Source: Ustulina deusta
Taxonomy: Eukaryota > Ascomycota > Sordariomycetes > Xylariales > Xylariaceae
Assembly (NCBI GenBank): GCA_023159155.1
Contig: JAJNNX010000016.1
Coordinates: forward strand, 620,001-684,000
Reading direction: 5' to 3'
DNA: 64,000 nt
A program made the position numbers and the translations under genes. The notes below the pieces were generated by a model. That model made no database searches. It had not been told where the DNA came from and worked only from the letters and a program-made list of their open reading frames with translations. The first letter of the stretch is position 1, and every line of letters starts with the position of its first letter. This document shows positions 11,347 to 24,109 of this stretch, in pieces.

Positions 11347-12456
11347 TTACATGAACTTGGAAGCCAGCCCCAATAGCCCGGCACCACTAGACGACGAGGA
11401 CGATCCTCCTTGGCTCTTCATGTACATCTTGAGCGCCATCTCGCCCGCCTGCATCACGGCCGACTCCTTGCTGCTGTCACTAGATACCTTGCCCTGCGCA
11501 GCCTTCTTGTCGAATAGCTATCCAACGGAACATGCCAATTAGTACACACGGACATTCAGATATCGGATATCGATATCCTAGGTAGCCCTTCCTCTTACCT
11601 TGCTAGCTTCCGCCATAGCAAGAGCGACGAAGGCGCCCTGGCTGCTGGTTTTCTGCCTTCAAGTCAATAACATCCTCTCCTAAGTGGCATTAGCTCGTCG
11701 GAGCTGGTAAGCGGCATACAGCAGTGTTTCCGCTCTCCCCACTCGTGAACATCTTCAGCGCCTGCATTGCTGCTGCAGAGCCCATTGATCGATCGTCGGC
11801 ATCATTGTCGTCATCGTCGCCCTGGAAGTACTTCTTGTGGGTTCGAACGGCCTCTTTTACGTGCAGATTGTCAGCCATGTCCTTATATACTATAATCATT
11901 CTAACCCTTGGGCCACTTCTCTTTTTCTACGCTGCATGTGCCGGTCATACTTTGTGCGGGAGTATATATATGATGGCGGTGGCGGCAGGGGATAGCACTG
12001 ACCGTCTTCGTCGACGTCCTCTTCCGCTAAGCGCTGCTTCTTCTGCCCCAGGGCCCCAAGCAAGTTGGAGAACAAGTCGGCATTTCCGGAATCGCCTGCA
12101 TGTTGGCTCGCGTGATTTGCTGCGTCCTTCCAGTCGTCGTCATCTGCGCGAGGACCACCAGCCGGGTATGCGCCGCCGTGGGTAGCTGGATCGAGGATTA
12201 TCAGCACCTTATCGTCGTATTATCCGGTCGTAATTTTCCCGCTGGAATGTTCTCTTACCATTGCCGGCAGCGGCACTCAGGAAACCTGTGCGTACCGTAC
12301 GTTAGCTTTCGTTGGCCGGCAACACACCATGTGCTCCTATATAAATCCTGTCGCCAGGAAAGGTGGTCATCCAACTTGCATCTCGCAGCTAAGGCGGGGT
12401 TCGTTGGTAGCGGGGTATTTCAGGGGTATTGGGGATGTACCTTGTAGCTTGTCCAT
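11347..12456 (-). CDS. Small fungal 'beta-flanking protein'/DUF7721-like protein, six exons
   Basis: Reading phases and splice signals assemble six exons (12441-12456, 12259-12285, 12003-12185, 11720-11853, 11599-11652, 11347-11517) into 194 residues. All junctions keep frame and the product resembles the conserved fungal family often annotated as beta-flanking protein (DUF7721). Visible features: start MDKLQGF; an Asp-rich region before NHASQHAGDSGNADLFSNLL; EEDVDEDEAVRTHKKYF; a Gly/Ala/Met helix AAAMQALKMF; VALAMAEASKLFDKK; and a C-terminus with MQAGEMALKMYMKSQ, a Ser run and LGLASKFM. No enzyme motif or membrane segment is seen; function is unknown. Gene-finders could miss this gene because exons 1 and 2 are only 16 and 27 nt. 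The family name is from memory; the gene model is seen in the sequence. Confidence 0.85.
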
Positions 12457-13453
12457 TGTGTTCGGGGTGCGTAAACAAATATTCTGTACTGGAGAAGTTC
12501 GATAGTGTGGAATGATAAAGGTTGGGTAGGGAGAAAAAGTTGGTAAAGAGAGAAAGATAAAAAAAGGTTCCCGGATCGTGGGTTTATTTGTTTTAGCATG
12601 AAACATGTATTGCTTTATTTACCTTGTCGTCACAGTTAGCAAGGTGCGCAACACCAGCTGAAATCACTACTGTATACTAGATGACGTGTGCGGGGGCAGT
12701 GCAGCTTCTGCTAATGAGTGAGAGGCCTATGACGACCAATCCGGACATGGCCGTACTGTAGCTTGGCTTCTAGCTTCCCCTCAGGAACAAGGGGGCTAGA
12801 ATTAAAATACCTAGGGGACAAGATGGTCCAAAAAGGGGGAAGGAATTCTTACTGAGTAAACCTATTATAGCCTCCTCCAATAAGCCTTTGTTCCCGCGAT
12901 TCAGTTGCCTCTCAGCGCATATACTAGGTACCATGTGGTTTCGAAAGTGCTTGGGTCTCATCCACTGCGTCCTTCCATGGGTGCTCAGTTGAGAATGCCT
13001 AAGTATGAATCCTAGGAGAGAATACAGTGCTCGTGTTGGTTACAGGCCCGGGATCTAGGTGTCAATAACACTCCACTCAATTGGCTGTGGTTTGAATTTT
13101 TGCAGTCGCTTCTCATGCAACATCATTTCCAGTCCGAGCTTCTCATGTGATATAGAGTAATGAAGACATCATTGTTCCAAGTGGTAAGCAAATACATCTG
13201 CTTGCTTAGCTAACCAAATGCCAGCTTGTTACCTATGTCACCTTTATCTAGGCTCGAATAAGATCAAACCCATATCTCCATCTCCAATGGCAATAGAAAG
13301 TTCGGTTACTACCCTAGGCGGGACATACTCCAAACAAGTAATGTGTCCGCATTGGCGAGATGGGGAGATTTGTAGCAACACAAATAAATCGCCACGATGG
13401 TCCGTCAACTCCCCCGCCCCATTAATGAGCACACAATCTTGAGGGAGACGTAA
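12457..13453. other. Divergent intergenic region
   Basis: About 1 kb between the beta-flanking gene (-) and the flavin monooxygenase (+); both promoters should lie here. It marks the step from conserved housekeeping genes to accessory genes. No gene is supported. Confidence 0.5.
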
Positions 13454-15240
13454 ATGGCAGAGAACGAGAGCCTTGTAGATGTGTTGGTGGTTGGTGCAGG
13501 TCCAGTAGGTCTGATCACAGCCTACCAGCTGGCCCGATTCGGCGGCGTCTCCGTACGCATCATCGAGAAGCATCCGAAATCCGTTCAAGATGCATACGGT
13601 CGTGCCATCACGCTTTTCCCACGAACCAGTGAGATGCTGGATCAGTTGGGCTTGGCAGACGAGCTACTGCAGGAGGCCTTCGCATGTCGGGAGACAGCGG
13701 CGTATAATTCACGAGGCGAAGAAGTGCATGGGAGGGGCTGGAGCTTCATGAATGAGATGAAGGACACTGCCTTCGACTTTTCCCTCGTATTGCGACAGAG
13801 ATACCAAGAGGAAATATTCCGAAAGGCGTTGAAACGGTACGGGGTCGAGGTCGAAGCGCCAGTGGAGCTCATTGGGATCGACATTGACGATACGGCCTCG
13901 TCAAGCTGCCACTCTGTCACCGCAACAGTACAAGATGCCGAGAAGGGAGTTCTCAAGACTATACGCTGCAAACGTCTCGTCGGGGCTGATGGCGGACGCT
14001 CGTCAGTTCGGCGTTTGCTAGCGATTCCATTCGAGGGCGCAACGAGTGAGGATAAATGGGTCAGGATAGATGGCTACGTCAAGACGAACTTGCCTAAACC
14101 CCGTACATACTGCTCAATTGAGTCTCCTACTCACGGCAATGTGTTATGGGTTGGTTTAGACCGTGGCGCGACCCGTATTGGCTATGCCTTCACCGACGAT
14201 CGAGCCAATGCATATGCCGAGTTCGACGAGCAAGCTGCTATTACAGAAGCCGTCGCGGCCGTCAAGCCGTTTACCCTCGAGTTCGAGCAGGTTTACTGGT
14301 GGACCATATATACCGTGGGACAGCGGATCGCGAAACGTTTCTCCGTTGATGATCGCGTGTTCCTTGTCGGCGACGCGTGCCATACCCATTCGTCGGGTGC
14401 GGCACAAGGGTTGAATACCGGTATTCACGATACGGTAAACCTCGCGTGGAAGCTCTCATTAGTTCTCAGGGACCTAGCGCTCCCTACGTTATTAAACACT
14501 TACGAGATAGAAAGACGGCCGAATGTCCAGAAGCTTATCCAGTATGATGCGGATATAAGCCGTCTCATGACCAACCGCCTGCCTGAGAATTGGCAAGGAG
14601 AACCTGCTGCCGACGTCAACGAAATTCTCGGCCAGGTTATGGAGGATGCTGGGACATTCAGCAGCGGGTTGAGTATAGCCTATGAGCCCCTGATAGATAA
14701 CCCGCTTGTTAGTATTAGTCGCTCATTTGGTCCACTGAAGCCCGGGATGAGAGCACCTGATATCCCTCTCTTAAAACCCGGTACTTTTGAGCGCACGCGT
14801 TTAATCCGAGAAACCCTGAACATAGGTTCTTTTTATGTGGTCTTTTTCGCTACGGAGAGGTCACGAGGGTTGCCAAAGGCTGGTTTTCATGGAGTAGAGC
14901 AATCAAAGCTCCTCAACGAATATATTAGAAGTGAGTGCGAATCGATACTTGTTGATTGCACAATGCTAAGCCCAGTCAAGACCGCTCTATCACCTACTTG
15001 ACCATCCTCCCAACAAAAGTCCCTTCGGTTTATGGATCGCTTGGACGCGCTTACTTTGACATGGCGGATAATACCGGCTACCACAGGTATGGCATTGATC
15101 CAGGTCGGGGCGGCGTTGTCGTGATACGACCTGATGGTTGGATTTGCGCCCTGACATCCGTAGATACCGATGTACCTGACGAGTTGGAGGCCCTGTTCAG
15201 GGGGATTCTCCTCGATCCTCTACGGAAGCACAGGCAATAA
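13454..15240 (+). CDS. FAD-dependent aromatic hydroxylase (phenol 2-monooxygenase type)
   Basis: Flavoprotein monooxygenases of this class (FAD_binding_3 plus a phenol-hydroxylase thioredoxin-like C-terminal domain) use NAD(P)H and O2 to hydroxylate phenolic or related rings. Two exons, 13454-14930 and 14981-15240 (phase 1, GTGAGT donor), give 578 residues. Seen directly: the N-terminal dinucleotide fold VVGAGPVGLITAYQLA at about residues 12-27; the DG motif in RLVGADGGRSSVRR; the GD motif RVFLVGDACHTHSSGAAQG; and a C-terminal domain ending in YGIDPGRGGVVVIRPDGW, typical of phenol hydroxylases. It lies between the housekeeping block and the AflR-like regulator, isolated by about 3 kb on the right. 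It could be the cluster edge or an independent catabolic gene; I lean to independent because the predicted product is not aromatic. Confidence 0.9.
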
Positions 15241-18200
15241 ATGAAAGTTGAAGCTTTCAACTCAGCCTTTGGCTTAATCTCGGTCTCATTGTTTCCATGG
15301 CACTTCAAAGATAAATGTGGTCAGAGCGTCATTATACGCAATAATAGCTCCTAGAACCCCAATAGCCCTACGGCCTCGTGGGGATGTCAAATCTCCTGTC
15401 CCGCGTGGCAGGAAGCATCGCTACGTATCACAGTTTGCCCCGACGGTACTGATTCTCGACTACCGACATCGGCGAGTAGAGAAGCTATTCTCTTGGCTAT
15501 ATCCGCTTCACTTCACGCGTGCCATGTGTGGTGATAGTATCGATACTAATGTCGCACATGCACGCGCGGCTGCTTAGTTAGACACTCATTCGGGTTCTGT
15601 TCGGGTTTAAACTAACCCGCATCCAGCTCCGTCACGTCCAGAAGTAGAAATCCGACGTCAGCTGTGACGCTTATCGTTACCTGATAAGTCACTAACTACA
15701 CCTTGTTATCCACTCGAGCGCGAACCATGTCGTCGATCAAAATAGGCGCGGCCGTACTAGTCTATCTTATCCCTGTTGCACATCCTCCCTTCTTAGTTTA
15801 CGATAAGTAGTACCATGAGCGCCTCAACTCTCGGTGTTCACGTGTCAGAGGTAACGGGGCGATGACATGACTAGTTTAAAGCCCTTAACCAGGGCGAAGG
15901 TGTTTTGCCTTGTCGAAAGTCCCGGCGCCTAATGAAAGCGTTGGCCGTTGGTATAGTTAGTACTCCTATTGGAAGTACATCTAGCCCTATATTTGGATAA
16001 CTTAACGAGCTTACTGGCTTTGCAATACCATATTACCTGCGTATGAACACCTCGGGCATCCGTTTCTCTTTACCCTGTCCCGAGGTATGCCCGTGGACCC
16101 CACGGTGTCAGATTTCAAGTTGTTACATTTTACATCGTAAAGAAGGCTATTAGCTATTATAAGTAAGGGCACCTTCGGGACGGCCACACCGTTGCATGTT
16201 ATGGTACTGGATGGGGGTGGGGGTGGGGGAGTTGGGGGTTAAGGGGAACCAATACGCACTCTACTTAGTGTACCAAGTGATGCCACATAGAATAGTAAGA
16301 GACTTCACCTCTTCCATGCGTAGTCTGGACGTTCGGTAGTAGAACTAGTACTGAATACGATAGGTGTTGTAGTGTAGTAGTCCATGAAGATTATCAGCGA
16401 CTAATAGTTATATACCAAAGTATAGCGGAGACAAGCGTGATAAGCCTGTGCTCTTCAACAACTATTGATGACGATTGTACAGGGAGTATATGTGACATAT
16501 AAATTGATGTGGCTGTGAGAGCCAAATGTATGTGGCTAAGCACCAATTTCGCTTCTGCGTGTCATCTCAGTAGTAATCTGCGTTACGACGTGGATGATGC
16601 TGCCCAGGATAGATTCAACAGTTCGTACCGGCGTAGGAGTGCCAGCTCACTGGAATCTGCAACACATCGTCCATGTGCTCTCCGGGTGTTTATAACTTAT
16701 CTGCATCTACCTAGAGAATCTAGATCGACTTCTCTAAAATTGCGGGCCCTTCCCTGATTGGCTAGCCTACCCTTCTTTAACTATCTGCTCCAATAGTATA
16801 CCCTCGGGGACAGACCCGGGGTCTCCGTTCCCTCTTTGGTTGTTTGTTTTATTCCACAGGCTGTTCTGATGTTTGATTGGACGGATACAAGTAGTTATCG
16901 TTGATCTCTATATTGTTGGGTGGCAAAATACTAGATTGAAGCTGAATGGCATTTCACAAAGGTGGATTTGTACCAAGAGGTAACTAGTTCCATACTACCG
17001 GTAGTCTACATGTGCTAATGATTCCTAGCTGAGATAGTGCTTATACGTACTAGGTCCTGTATGATCACGAAATACCGCGAAGGGAATTATCAAGGTTGTG
17101 CCTGGCCGCTTCTACCTAGCGGCATTGAGTAGACAACTACAACACGAATACCTAGTTATTGACTTTTCAGAAAAGCGACAGAGATTAGGGCCGCCAGGAG
17201 AGTATATGGTCTATAAGCTGTGCGGTATTATCCTTCATCTTTGTTGCCCTGCCCTAGAACCACTGGGCTACATGTAGTTTGCAGAGGCGGTGATACCAGG
17301 GCCGGCGACTGTTGTACTCCATCAATCGAGAGATGCAGAAGATGGGGATACCTAGTGTAGATAGTGGAAAACTGTGGCTGGCTGGTTGGATGGCTCACGC
17401 GGCAATGCAAATGTAACTATGTAACTAGGTCGACAGGACACTCGAAACGGACAAGGTACATGATTACCTATTTCGGATCTAGGTCGGCATGAAGCTAATA
17501 GGGTCCACAAAACCTGGTTCGGAACTCGTACCTCTCCGCATCGTGTCTTCCAGGTAACACTTGAATTCGATACCGTGTACTATCTATCTAGTGCCGGATA
17601 ATATTCTTACCGTAACCAGTTTAGTCAAGCTTTGTTGCATCATACAAGCGGCCCGATCCGCTGAAAATGAGTCGCGGACATGTACACGAGTTACCCCGTA
17701 ACTCCAGGGTTTAATACCTCCCAGCATCATAAGATCACTCTGCTGATATCCCGACAGTGATCTACGTAGAACCAAGATAGTGTATAGCATTACCACAGAA
17801 CTGGTCGTGATGGATCGCCATCCACTTGGTACCCTATAGGTACTATATTCCTCTTTACATTCGTTGGTCCGTCACCGCACTAGGTTGAGAGAATAAAGTA
17901 TTGTTCTCCTCAACCCTGGGCAAGGTAAAAAGCTTAGTGGGAAATACATAGTATTGGCCCAGTAATACATGCCTATTGACTTAGTAGTTCAATTAGTATA
18001 CAAGCCTTTGTGGGGTCATTCACATTGGTATCCGCTTCGCCTAATATCGAAATTGGCCAAAACCCTAATATTTATGTACATACTTGATGTCTGCGGCTAA
18101 ATTTGGTCGGCGAGATGGTTTGCAGAAGTCGAGATCATAACAGTCCACAATGGCCTTCTTGTGACTCCTTGATACTAGCATAAATGTCCACTTGTTCCAT

Positions 18201-18320
18201 ATAGCTAGCGTTTCTTGCCCATTCTAAATCTACTGTCTCTCCTCTAATTGACGACAACCTACAAAGATATTAAATTGAGATCGCTTCGACGACCTTGTCG
18301 AGGCATTCTAGGCGCCAGAC
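15241..18320. other. Long gene-free stretch
   Basis: About 3.1 kb with no supported gene. Open frames are short and motif-free. It includes a run of G-tracts near 16213 (separate entry). The right end should contain the promoter of the Zn2Cys6 regulator. Confidence 0.5.
16213..16246 (+). repeat. G-tract run with G-quadruplex potential
   Basis: Four runs of five G separated by T, T and AGTT, then TTAA and a fifth run of four G. Loop lengths of 1-4 nt fit the usual G-quadruplex pattern. It lies in a gene-free region. Confidence 0.7.
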
Positions 18321-19787
18321 ATGTTACAAACGTGGCGCCTGAACTCGAAGGACCAGAGTGAGACACACCAGCGACAGGCGTTTGATCCCGAAACAGCCAG
18401 ACCAATTGTACAGCAGGCCTGTAACAGCTGTCGCGTTAAAAAGGTCAGTGACGAGAATTTTCTCCTTCAGGCGAATTCTGTTCTCTATCCAAGAGCACAA
18501 ATCATACTGATACTTTTGTTGTAGCTGCGGTGCTCAGGAGAGAAGACTGGCTGCTTCCGCTGCCAAACCCTGTCACAAGAGTGCGTATATGCTCGTAATG
18601 CCACGAGAGGGTCAGCACGGGCTCGCAAGAGCAAGGAATCTGCATCCAAAATTGACCATGACTCTCGCCGGCCATCGGCTACTCCTTCGTTGGTCTCCTC
18701 TACGTCGACGCCTACAATTGAGGCCAGGACGGCATCTCCTCGGCAAGAGCCCTTCACCTCTGTTCCCAGTGCACCAAATTCCGAGTTACGCTGGGCCCCA
18801 GTTCGGCCAGGAAGTGACCCAGGGAACACCACTTCACTCGAGGTCGATATGATGGCATTTGAACAGCAGGATTATTTGCAGATGCAAGGCATCCCTACAA
18901 CGCAGATGACAGGCATCGAGCCATACCAGAGCGGTGACACATGGTTGTTTTCGTGGCCAGAACCCACACAAGGCCACCCAGCACCCGCCAAAGTACCATG
19001 GGAGGGACCGGGGCTACCACTTTCTTTATCAACATTTGGGAGTTGGGAACCGGGGATTCACGGCTACGACGAAATTCCAGTGACACCTACGACCAGAAAC
19101 CCGGTCTCAGAGCCGATCACATCAGATATACAAACGAGTCCATTGTCCATACCCCCGCAAACGGTTACGGGCCAATACGGCCATGACGATTGCGATTGGC
19201 TACAATCCCAAACCTGCGAGCCTTGCCAATGTCTCCAAAGGGTGGTCTTTCTACTGGAAGAACTAGATTCCGAGGCCATTGGTACAAATGTGAAGGAGCT
19301 CGGCCCCTGGCTCTCGAGGCACAAAGAGGCACTCCGTTGCAGCGAGGCGTTGCTGATGTGTCCACTATGCCAGGCTAAGCCAGAGCATATGACGATCCTT
19401 GCCTTCCTGACTGATAAGCTAATAGCCATGTGTGACAACGTTGTTTCGGCATACCTACTGACCATGGAGGGAGATATCAACCATAGAATTATGGCCCATA
19501 AAGATGGTGCGTGGCTAGTCTTAGTCGGAAACTTCGAGATTGATTCGCCGCACGAATGGAGTGCTCTCGTACGGACCATGCTGGTAATGCAGCTACGGGG
19601 GTTAGACGCCTTGATGGCCAGGTTCAAAGACCTGTTACAGTCTATTGGCGGTGAAGGAGTACGGAGAAAGGCAGATTCCACCCAGAGCCGGATTCTGCTA
19701 TTGTTGGAAAAGCTTGACCCGCCTCAGAGGAACCAAAATGGGTTCATAGTTCCACCATGCAGTCTACGATCTAACGCAGATCATTAA
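18321..19787 (+). CDS. Zn2Cys6 transcription factor, AflR-like
   Basis: Probable pathway-specific nuclear regulator. Two exons, 18321-18443 and 18525-19787 (phase 0, intron ending TTGTTGTAG), give 461 residues. The intron splits the binuclear zinc cluster; after splicing the cysteines are at 34, 37, 44, 51, 54 and 61 with spacing C-x2-C-x6-C-x6-C-x2-C-x6-C. The following 35 residues are basic and Ser/Thr-rich. From about residue 260 the sequence CEPCQCLQRVVFLLEELD, later LLMCPLCQAKPEHM, resembles the C-terminal region of the aflatoxin regulator AflR family. It is the only transcription factor inside or beside the cluster, so it is the natural candidate for its activator, although 4.3 kb and one SDR separate it from the first P450. 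Homology to AflR is inferred from pattern only. Confidence 0.88.
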
Positions 19788-22428
19788 AGCCGGATATAGG
19801 GCGACTATGCGAGAAACTGCAGTTCCCATGCATATCCCAGTAACCATTGAATGCTACGTTATCTATCGTTGTACTTACGTCACTGCATATAATCAAGGAC
19901 ACCAACCACAGGAAATTGTATCTTCCGAGCGGCGAGCCACCTTGTGTTATTAGCCGATGCCGGAGTTAGCCCGAGACGTCCTACTGAATCAATAATTCCA
20001 GCTGCTCATCCTCTGGGCTGTACCCGTATTCACCAAAAGATTGGGAATACCATCACTGAACTAGTAAAGTCCGGACACGCTGTCAGGATGGACTGCAATA
20101 GTAGAGTAGGAACTTACATGACGTAAACTCCTGCGAAAGTTGTATCATTAACACATACGGGATCTAAACTAGACACCTATACTTTCCTCGAATTAATGTG
20201 ATGTAGAGCACCCTAATATCACAGTAGAATACTTTAGCTAGTTAATGCCGAAGAGTTGCTAATCCTCAACCTGTAGGATATCCTGCCGAAAGATGGCGGC
20301 AGACTGCCCCTGTTACCTAGGTCAGCCACCGGGCAGATAGCTGACGCGCAGTTTCAACCAATCCTACTCCTATGTGCTAATGACAGGGATGTAGGTTTAG
20401 CTAGCGAAAGAATAATACACTGCTACAGATATTATATATCAACCTTGAACCTTTATAGGGAACATATGAATACTCACTAGCTATATAGAAAGTGTAATAC
20501 ATATTAATATACATGTTTGTTGCACTGACTACTATTAACTGCTAAGGGATATGTAACGTTAAAATATATAATAAAATATTATCATTTAGAATGTAGGCCG
20601 TTATGTATAGTTGTTATATACCGAGGACAATACATGATGTTAAGTGTGGTATTTAGGTAGTTTCGTTCGTGTGCAAATACCTAGGTACCAGTCTTGGCCA
20701 AAACAAAGAAGTGCTGTGCTGCATGCTGCAGACCTGCTGCATATGTACACAGTAATTCTGACCTGCTTCTGTGGATACTGGGTAGGTACTTGAGTACATG
20801 TGGTTACACTAAAAAGACTAGATGTAACCCCTGTATACAGTATTTAGGGCACTTGTACTGGGCCTTTCTACCGCTATTGTGGCGCAACCCTCAATTCTTG
20901 TGTGGTAACAAAGCCCTATATGGCGAGCTAGCATTAAACAACAAGAAAAATGCTGTTCTAGAACATAAAAACAGCAACAATTACTCATAATTGATGTCTA
21001 AAAAAGGAAAGACATATAAACAGGCTTGCTTTAGAAAGTTTTTAACAGAAGTTCGAGTTAATGTTTGAAACCTAGGGAGAAACAAAAAAAAGCAGAGCGC
21101 TAGCTTCTAAAGTGATTCAGAGAATACACTTGTACAAGTCCATCCGTTTTTATGTCACTCCGAGCTTGTATGGTATCCGCTGCACCTATGTTATTCGAAG
21201 AGAAGTTGCTTTGGCCCCAAAGTGCGTCCTCGGTATTCATGCTTCAAAATACTATTGTATCTGTAGCTTAGGACTGGTCCTTTTTAACCTAGCAAACCTT
21301 ACATTAGAGTACTAGAAGTGCAAAACTTGCAATATATAGGTTGCTAAGAACATAGAGCGCTTCGAGCACGAGGCAAATAAATAAATTGCATAAATTTATT
21401 ATAACCGATAGGGCCTTTTATAAATATAAATAGAGGACATGTAAATACTACAAATTTTCAATGTTTCCTAAAGAAGCACCATTACCTACAACCTAAACAT
21501 GATTGTAAAAGAAATAAGTCAGGCAAAAAAACCCACATAGCGAAGATATAAAACAATAACAAAAAAGATGTTGGCTGAGCTAGTATTGTATAGATGGTGA
21601 TACAACAGAGGAGAGGACCGGGTCCATTGGGGCAAAAGCTTTCTGTGGATTACATAAGACTATAGATATTGCGCCAGAATGTTTGGCCTGAGGTAGATAT
21701 GTTTCGAGGGTGGTTGAAAGGCACAGAACCAGTGGGACGTGCCGCACCGCCACAATAAGTCAGTAGATCCCTTCGAACCGAGTGTTCAATCTTGCATAGG
21801 AGGCGGCTTCAACGGAGATACTAGTTGTGCGAGCTGAGTACCACTTCGCTAACCCGAACAGTGCAAACTCCGGTCCTCGGCAATCGAAGCTCCAACCGCG
21901 GCTCTACAGTACATATTGGAACTCGTGATTAACCAATTCGTTGGTTCTTTCAATCCGCGTATCACAGAGTACATCTTGTGTATCGTTACTGGTTTAGGTA
22001 TCTATGCTAACCCAGGCTAGTCGACTGAGTAATAGGGAGATGCGGGCTGCTTATGCGGAACCTATTCATCCGGCAAGCCTCAATACCTTTTCGGTCAAAC
22101 TCAATACCGAAAACCCCGTACCATTCATTGTCCATTGAGTCACGGAGATTGGCCATTTAGGTAGAGACTCGTCTAGACTACGGCGAGTATCTGCGTGCTT
22201 ACAATCAGTGTAGTAGTCTAAGCTCATAAAACAAAACTCGCCACTTGCCCAATATTCAGAATCCTCGTCAAGTTTATGAGCACGCGCCTTTCTTTTTTCT
22301 TTTCCTTCGTGGCGTCAACTTGACGACGTCCTATGGTTTCCTTATCAACAATCCGATCAAATCAGAGAACATATCAGACATCTAACTAACACCTCGCCTC
22401 CTCGGGTTATTATCATCAGCTGAAAAGT
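19788..22428. other. AT-rich gene-free stretch
   Basis: About 2.6 kb. Between about 20400 and 21600 the sequence becomes strongly AT-rich with poly-A and TATA-like tracts and short broken frames, which looks like decayed repeat or transposon DNA, possibly altered by repeat-induced point mutation. No intact transposase or reverse transcriptase motif can be read. The right end carries the promoter of the SDR. Confidence 0.45.
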
Positions 22429-23539
22429 ATGTTTGACCAAGACAAGGATATCAGCAGCCTGCAAGATAAAGTGATCCTGATTACTGGAGGTTAGTATGAC
22501 GTAGTGCTTGCGAGTTTTATATGTGTGGGGGGTTCTAACAAGGATCACACAGGAACATCTGGGCTTGGTGCGCAATGCGTTTTGCGATTGGCAGCGAAAA
22601 ATGCTAGCCACCTATACTTCACGGGGCGAGACGCTAAGAGGGGAGCGGCCCTCATCAAGGAGGCGCAAGAGGCGGGTTGCACAATGCCGTTAACGTTTGT
22701 GGAATGCGACTTAACTAGACTAGCATCAGTCAAAGCAGCTGCTGACAAGATACTCTCGGAGCAAACTCGCCTAGACCTGCTGATGGCCAATGCTGGTGTT
22801 ATGAATCAGCCACCCGGACTGACGGCCGACGGCTACGAAGTTCAGTTCGGTACCAACTTCCTCAGTCACGCTCTACTCATCAAGAAACTCCTCCCTCTCA
22901 TGGACCAGACAGCGAAACTCCCCGGGAGTGATGTACGCATAATTCAGCTGACAAGCACCGGGTTCAGGGGAGCTCCATCGTAAGTAGTTCTCGGAATTAT
23001 CCCTTTTTGTTTTTGGGTACCTGAAAGCTTCAAAGATCATCAACCCGTCCGAAGAATTTGTGGACCACGTCAAAATTGGCAATGACTGACCCAAAGGCTG
23101 TAGTGGCGGCGTGCGTTTTGATGACCTGAAGACGGTTCAGAACTTCCCCCTGCTCGGAGGCATGGTACGCTATGGCCAAAGTAAGTTGGCTGCCGTCCTG
23201 TATGCCCAGCAATTAGCTCGCCACTACCCAGACATTATCTCTGTCAGTGTTACACCAGGGATAGTCAGTACAGAACTGGTATCGAAACAGAATGCATTTC
23301 ATCGGACCACCATCTGGCTGTCAGCGAAGTTTGCACAAGGAAGGATCTATTCGCCCAAGGAGGCTCCAGCAAGTCAGCTTTGGTGCGCAGTTGGTCCTAG
23401 AAGTGAGATCAAACAAGGTGGCTTTTATGAACCTGTTGGTGTTCTTTCGAAAATCACCACCAAGTACACCAAGGATGAGGAGTTAGCGAAGAGACTGTGG
23501 GATTGGACAGAAGCCGAGCTGAAGAAATGGGTTGATTAA
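22429..23539 (+). CDS. Short-chain dehydrogenase/reductase
   Basis: NAD(P)-dependent oxidoreductase of the classical/retinol-dehydrogenase-like SDR type. Three exons, 22429-22489, 22553-22979 and 23104-23539, keep frame (phases 1 and 2) and give 307 residues. Seen directly: cofactor loop TGGTSGLG, formed across intron 1; acidic site VECDLTRLASV; NAG motif in LMANAGVM; a Ser in IIQLTSTGF; and catalytic YxxxK as YGQSK. Intron 2 falls between the Ser and Tyr motifs, so both exons are needed for activity. It could oxidise a hydroxyl installed by one of the cluster P450s. It converges with the first P450, 570 bp away. Substrate is unknown. Confidence 0.9.
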
Positions 23540-24109
23540 AGTTGCGAGAGATACGACAGGAGATCTAAAAGAATTTGAGGAGGATGAGACTTGTCCTCTG
23601 TCTTAATAACCTACTCCCCATGGGGCTGTGCAATCAATACGGCCAGGACAACATAACTCACAAGTTGGCGAGGACACTGGCTAAACTAACTCTAATTCGG
23701 CTTTCAACAGATTGCCCCATTCACACCATTTCAATAGTAATCTAGGTAACATAACTTTAATGTATGGATTTTTCTTATCTCCATTGGAACGTGCTAAGTT
23801 AGCATACTACAATGACACCGCAGCCCAGAAGGTATATCAACGGGCCAGATCGGTAACAATTGGCTTGCGAAGACTCATGGGGGAGCACTGACAGGATTCT
23901 GAGAAGTAGTCTTGGCTTCTGCTTGTCGCTGGCCGACTCTTCATGTCCTAGGGGGGCATGGGCGCCGTTGCTAAGTAGCTAATATATGTTATAGGCTTTG
24001 ATAACTAGCGTTTCTAACCTATTCCTAAGCCTACAGGACTCGTCTCTCATAACCATCATTGCCCCGGGGAAAAGGCATATTCCTTGCTACCGGGCAGCTA
24101 CATGAGTTC
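23540..24109. other. Convergent intergenic region
   Basis: 570 bp between the 3' ends of the SDR and a P450. No gene is supported. Confidence 0.5.

Noticed and set aside
13454..15240. Flavin monooxygenase as a definite cluster member
   Set aside because: Distance and an aromatic-hydroxylase signature do not fit the predicted terpene-ester product; membership is left open.
20694..20990. Cys-rich 98-codon open frame
   Set aside because: It lies in AT-rich decayed sequence, with no signal peptide and no recognisable cysteine framework.
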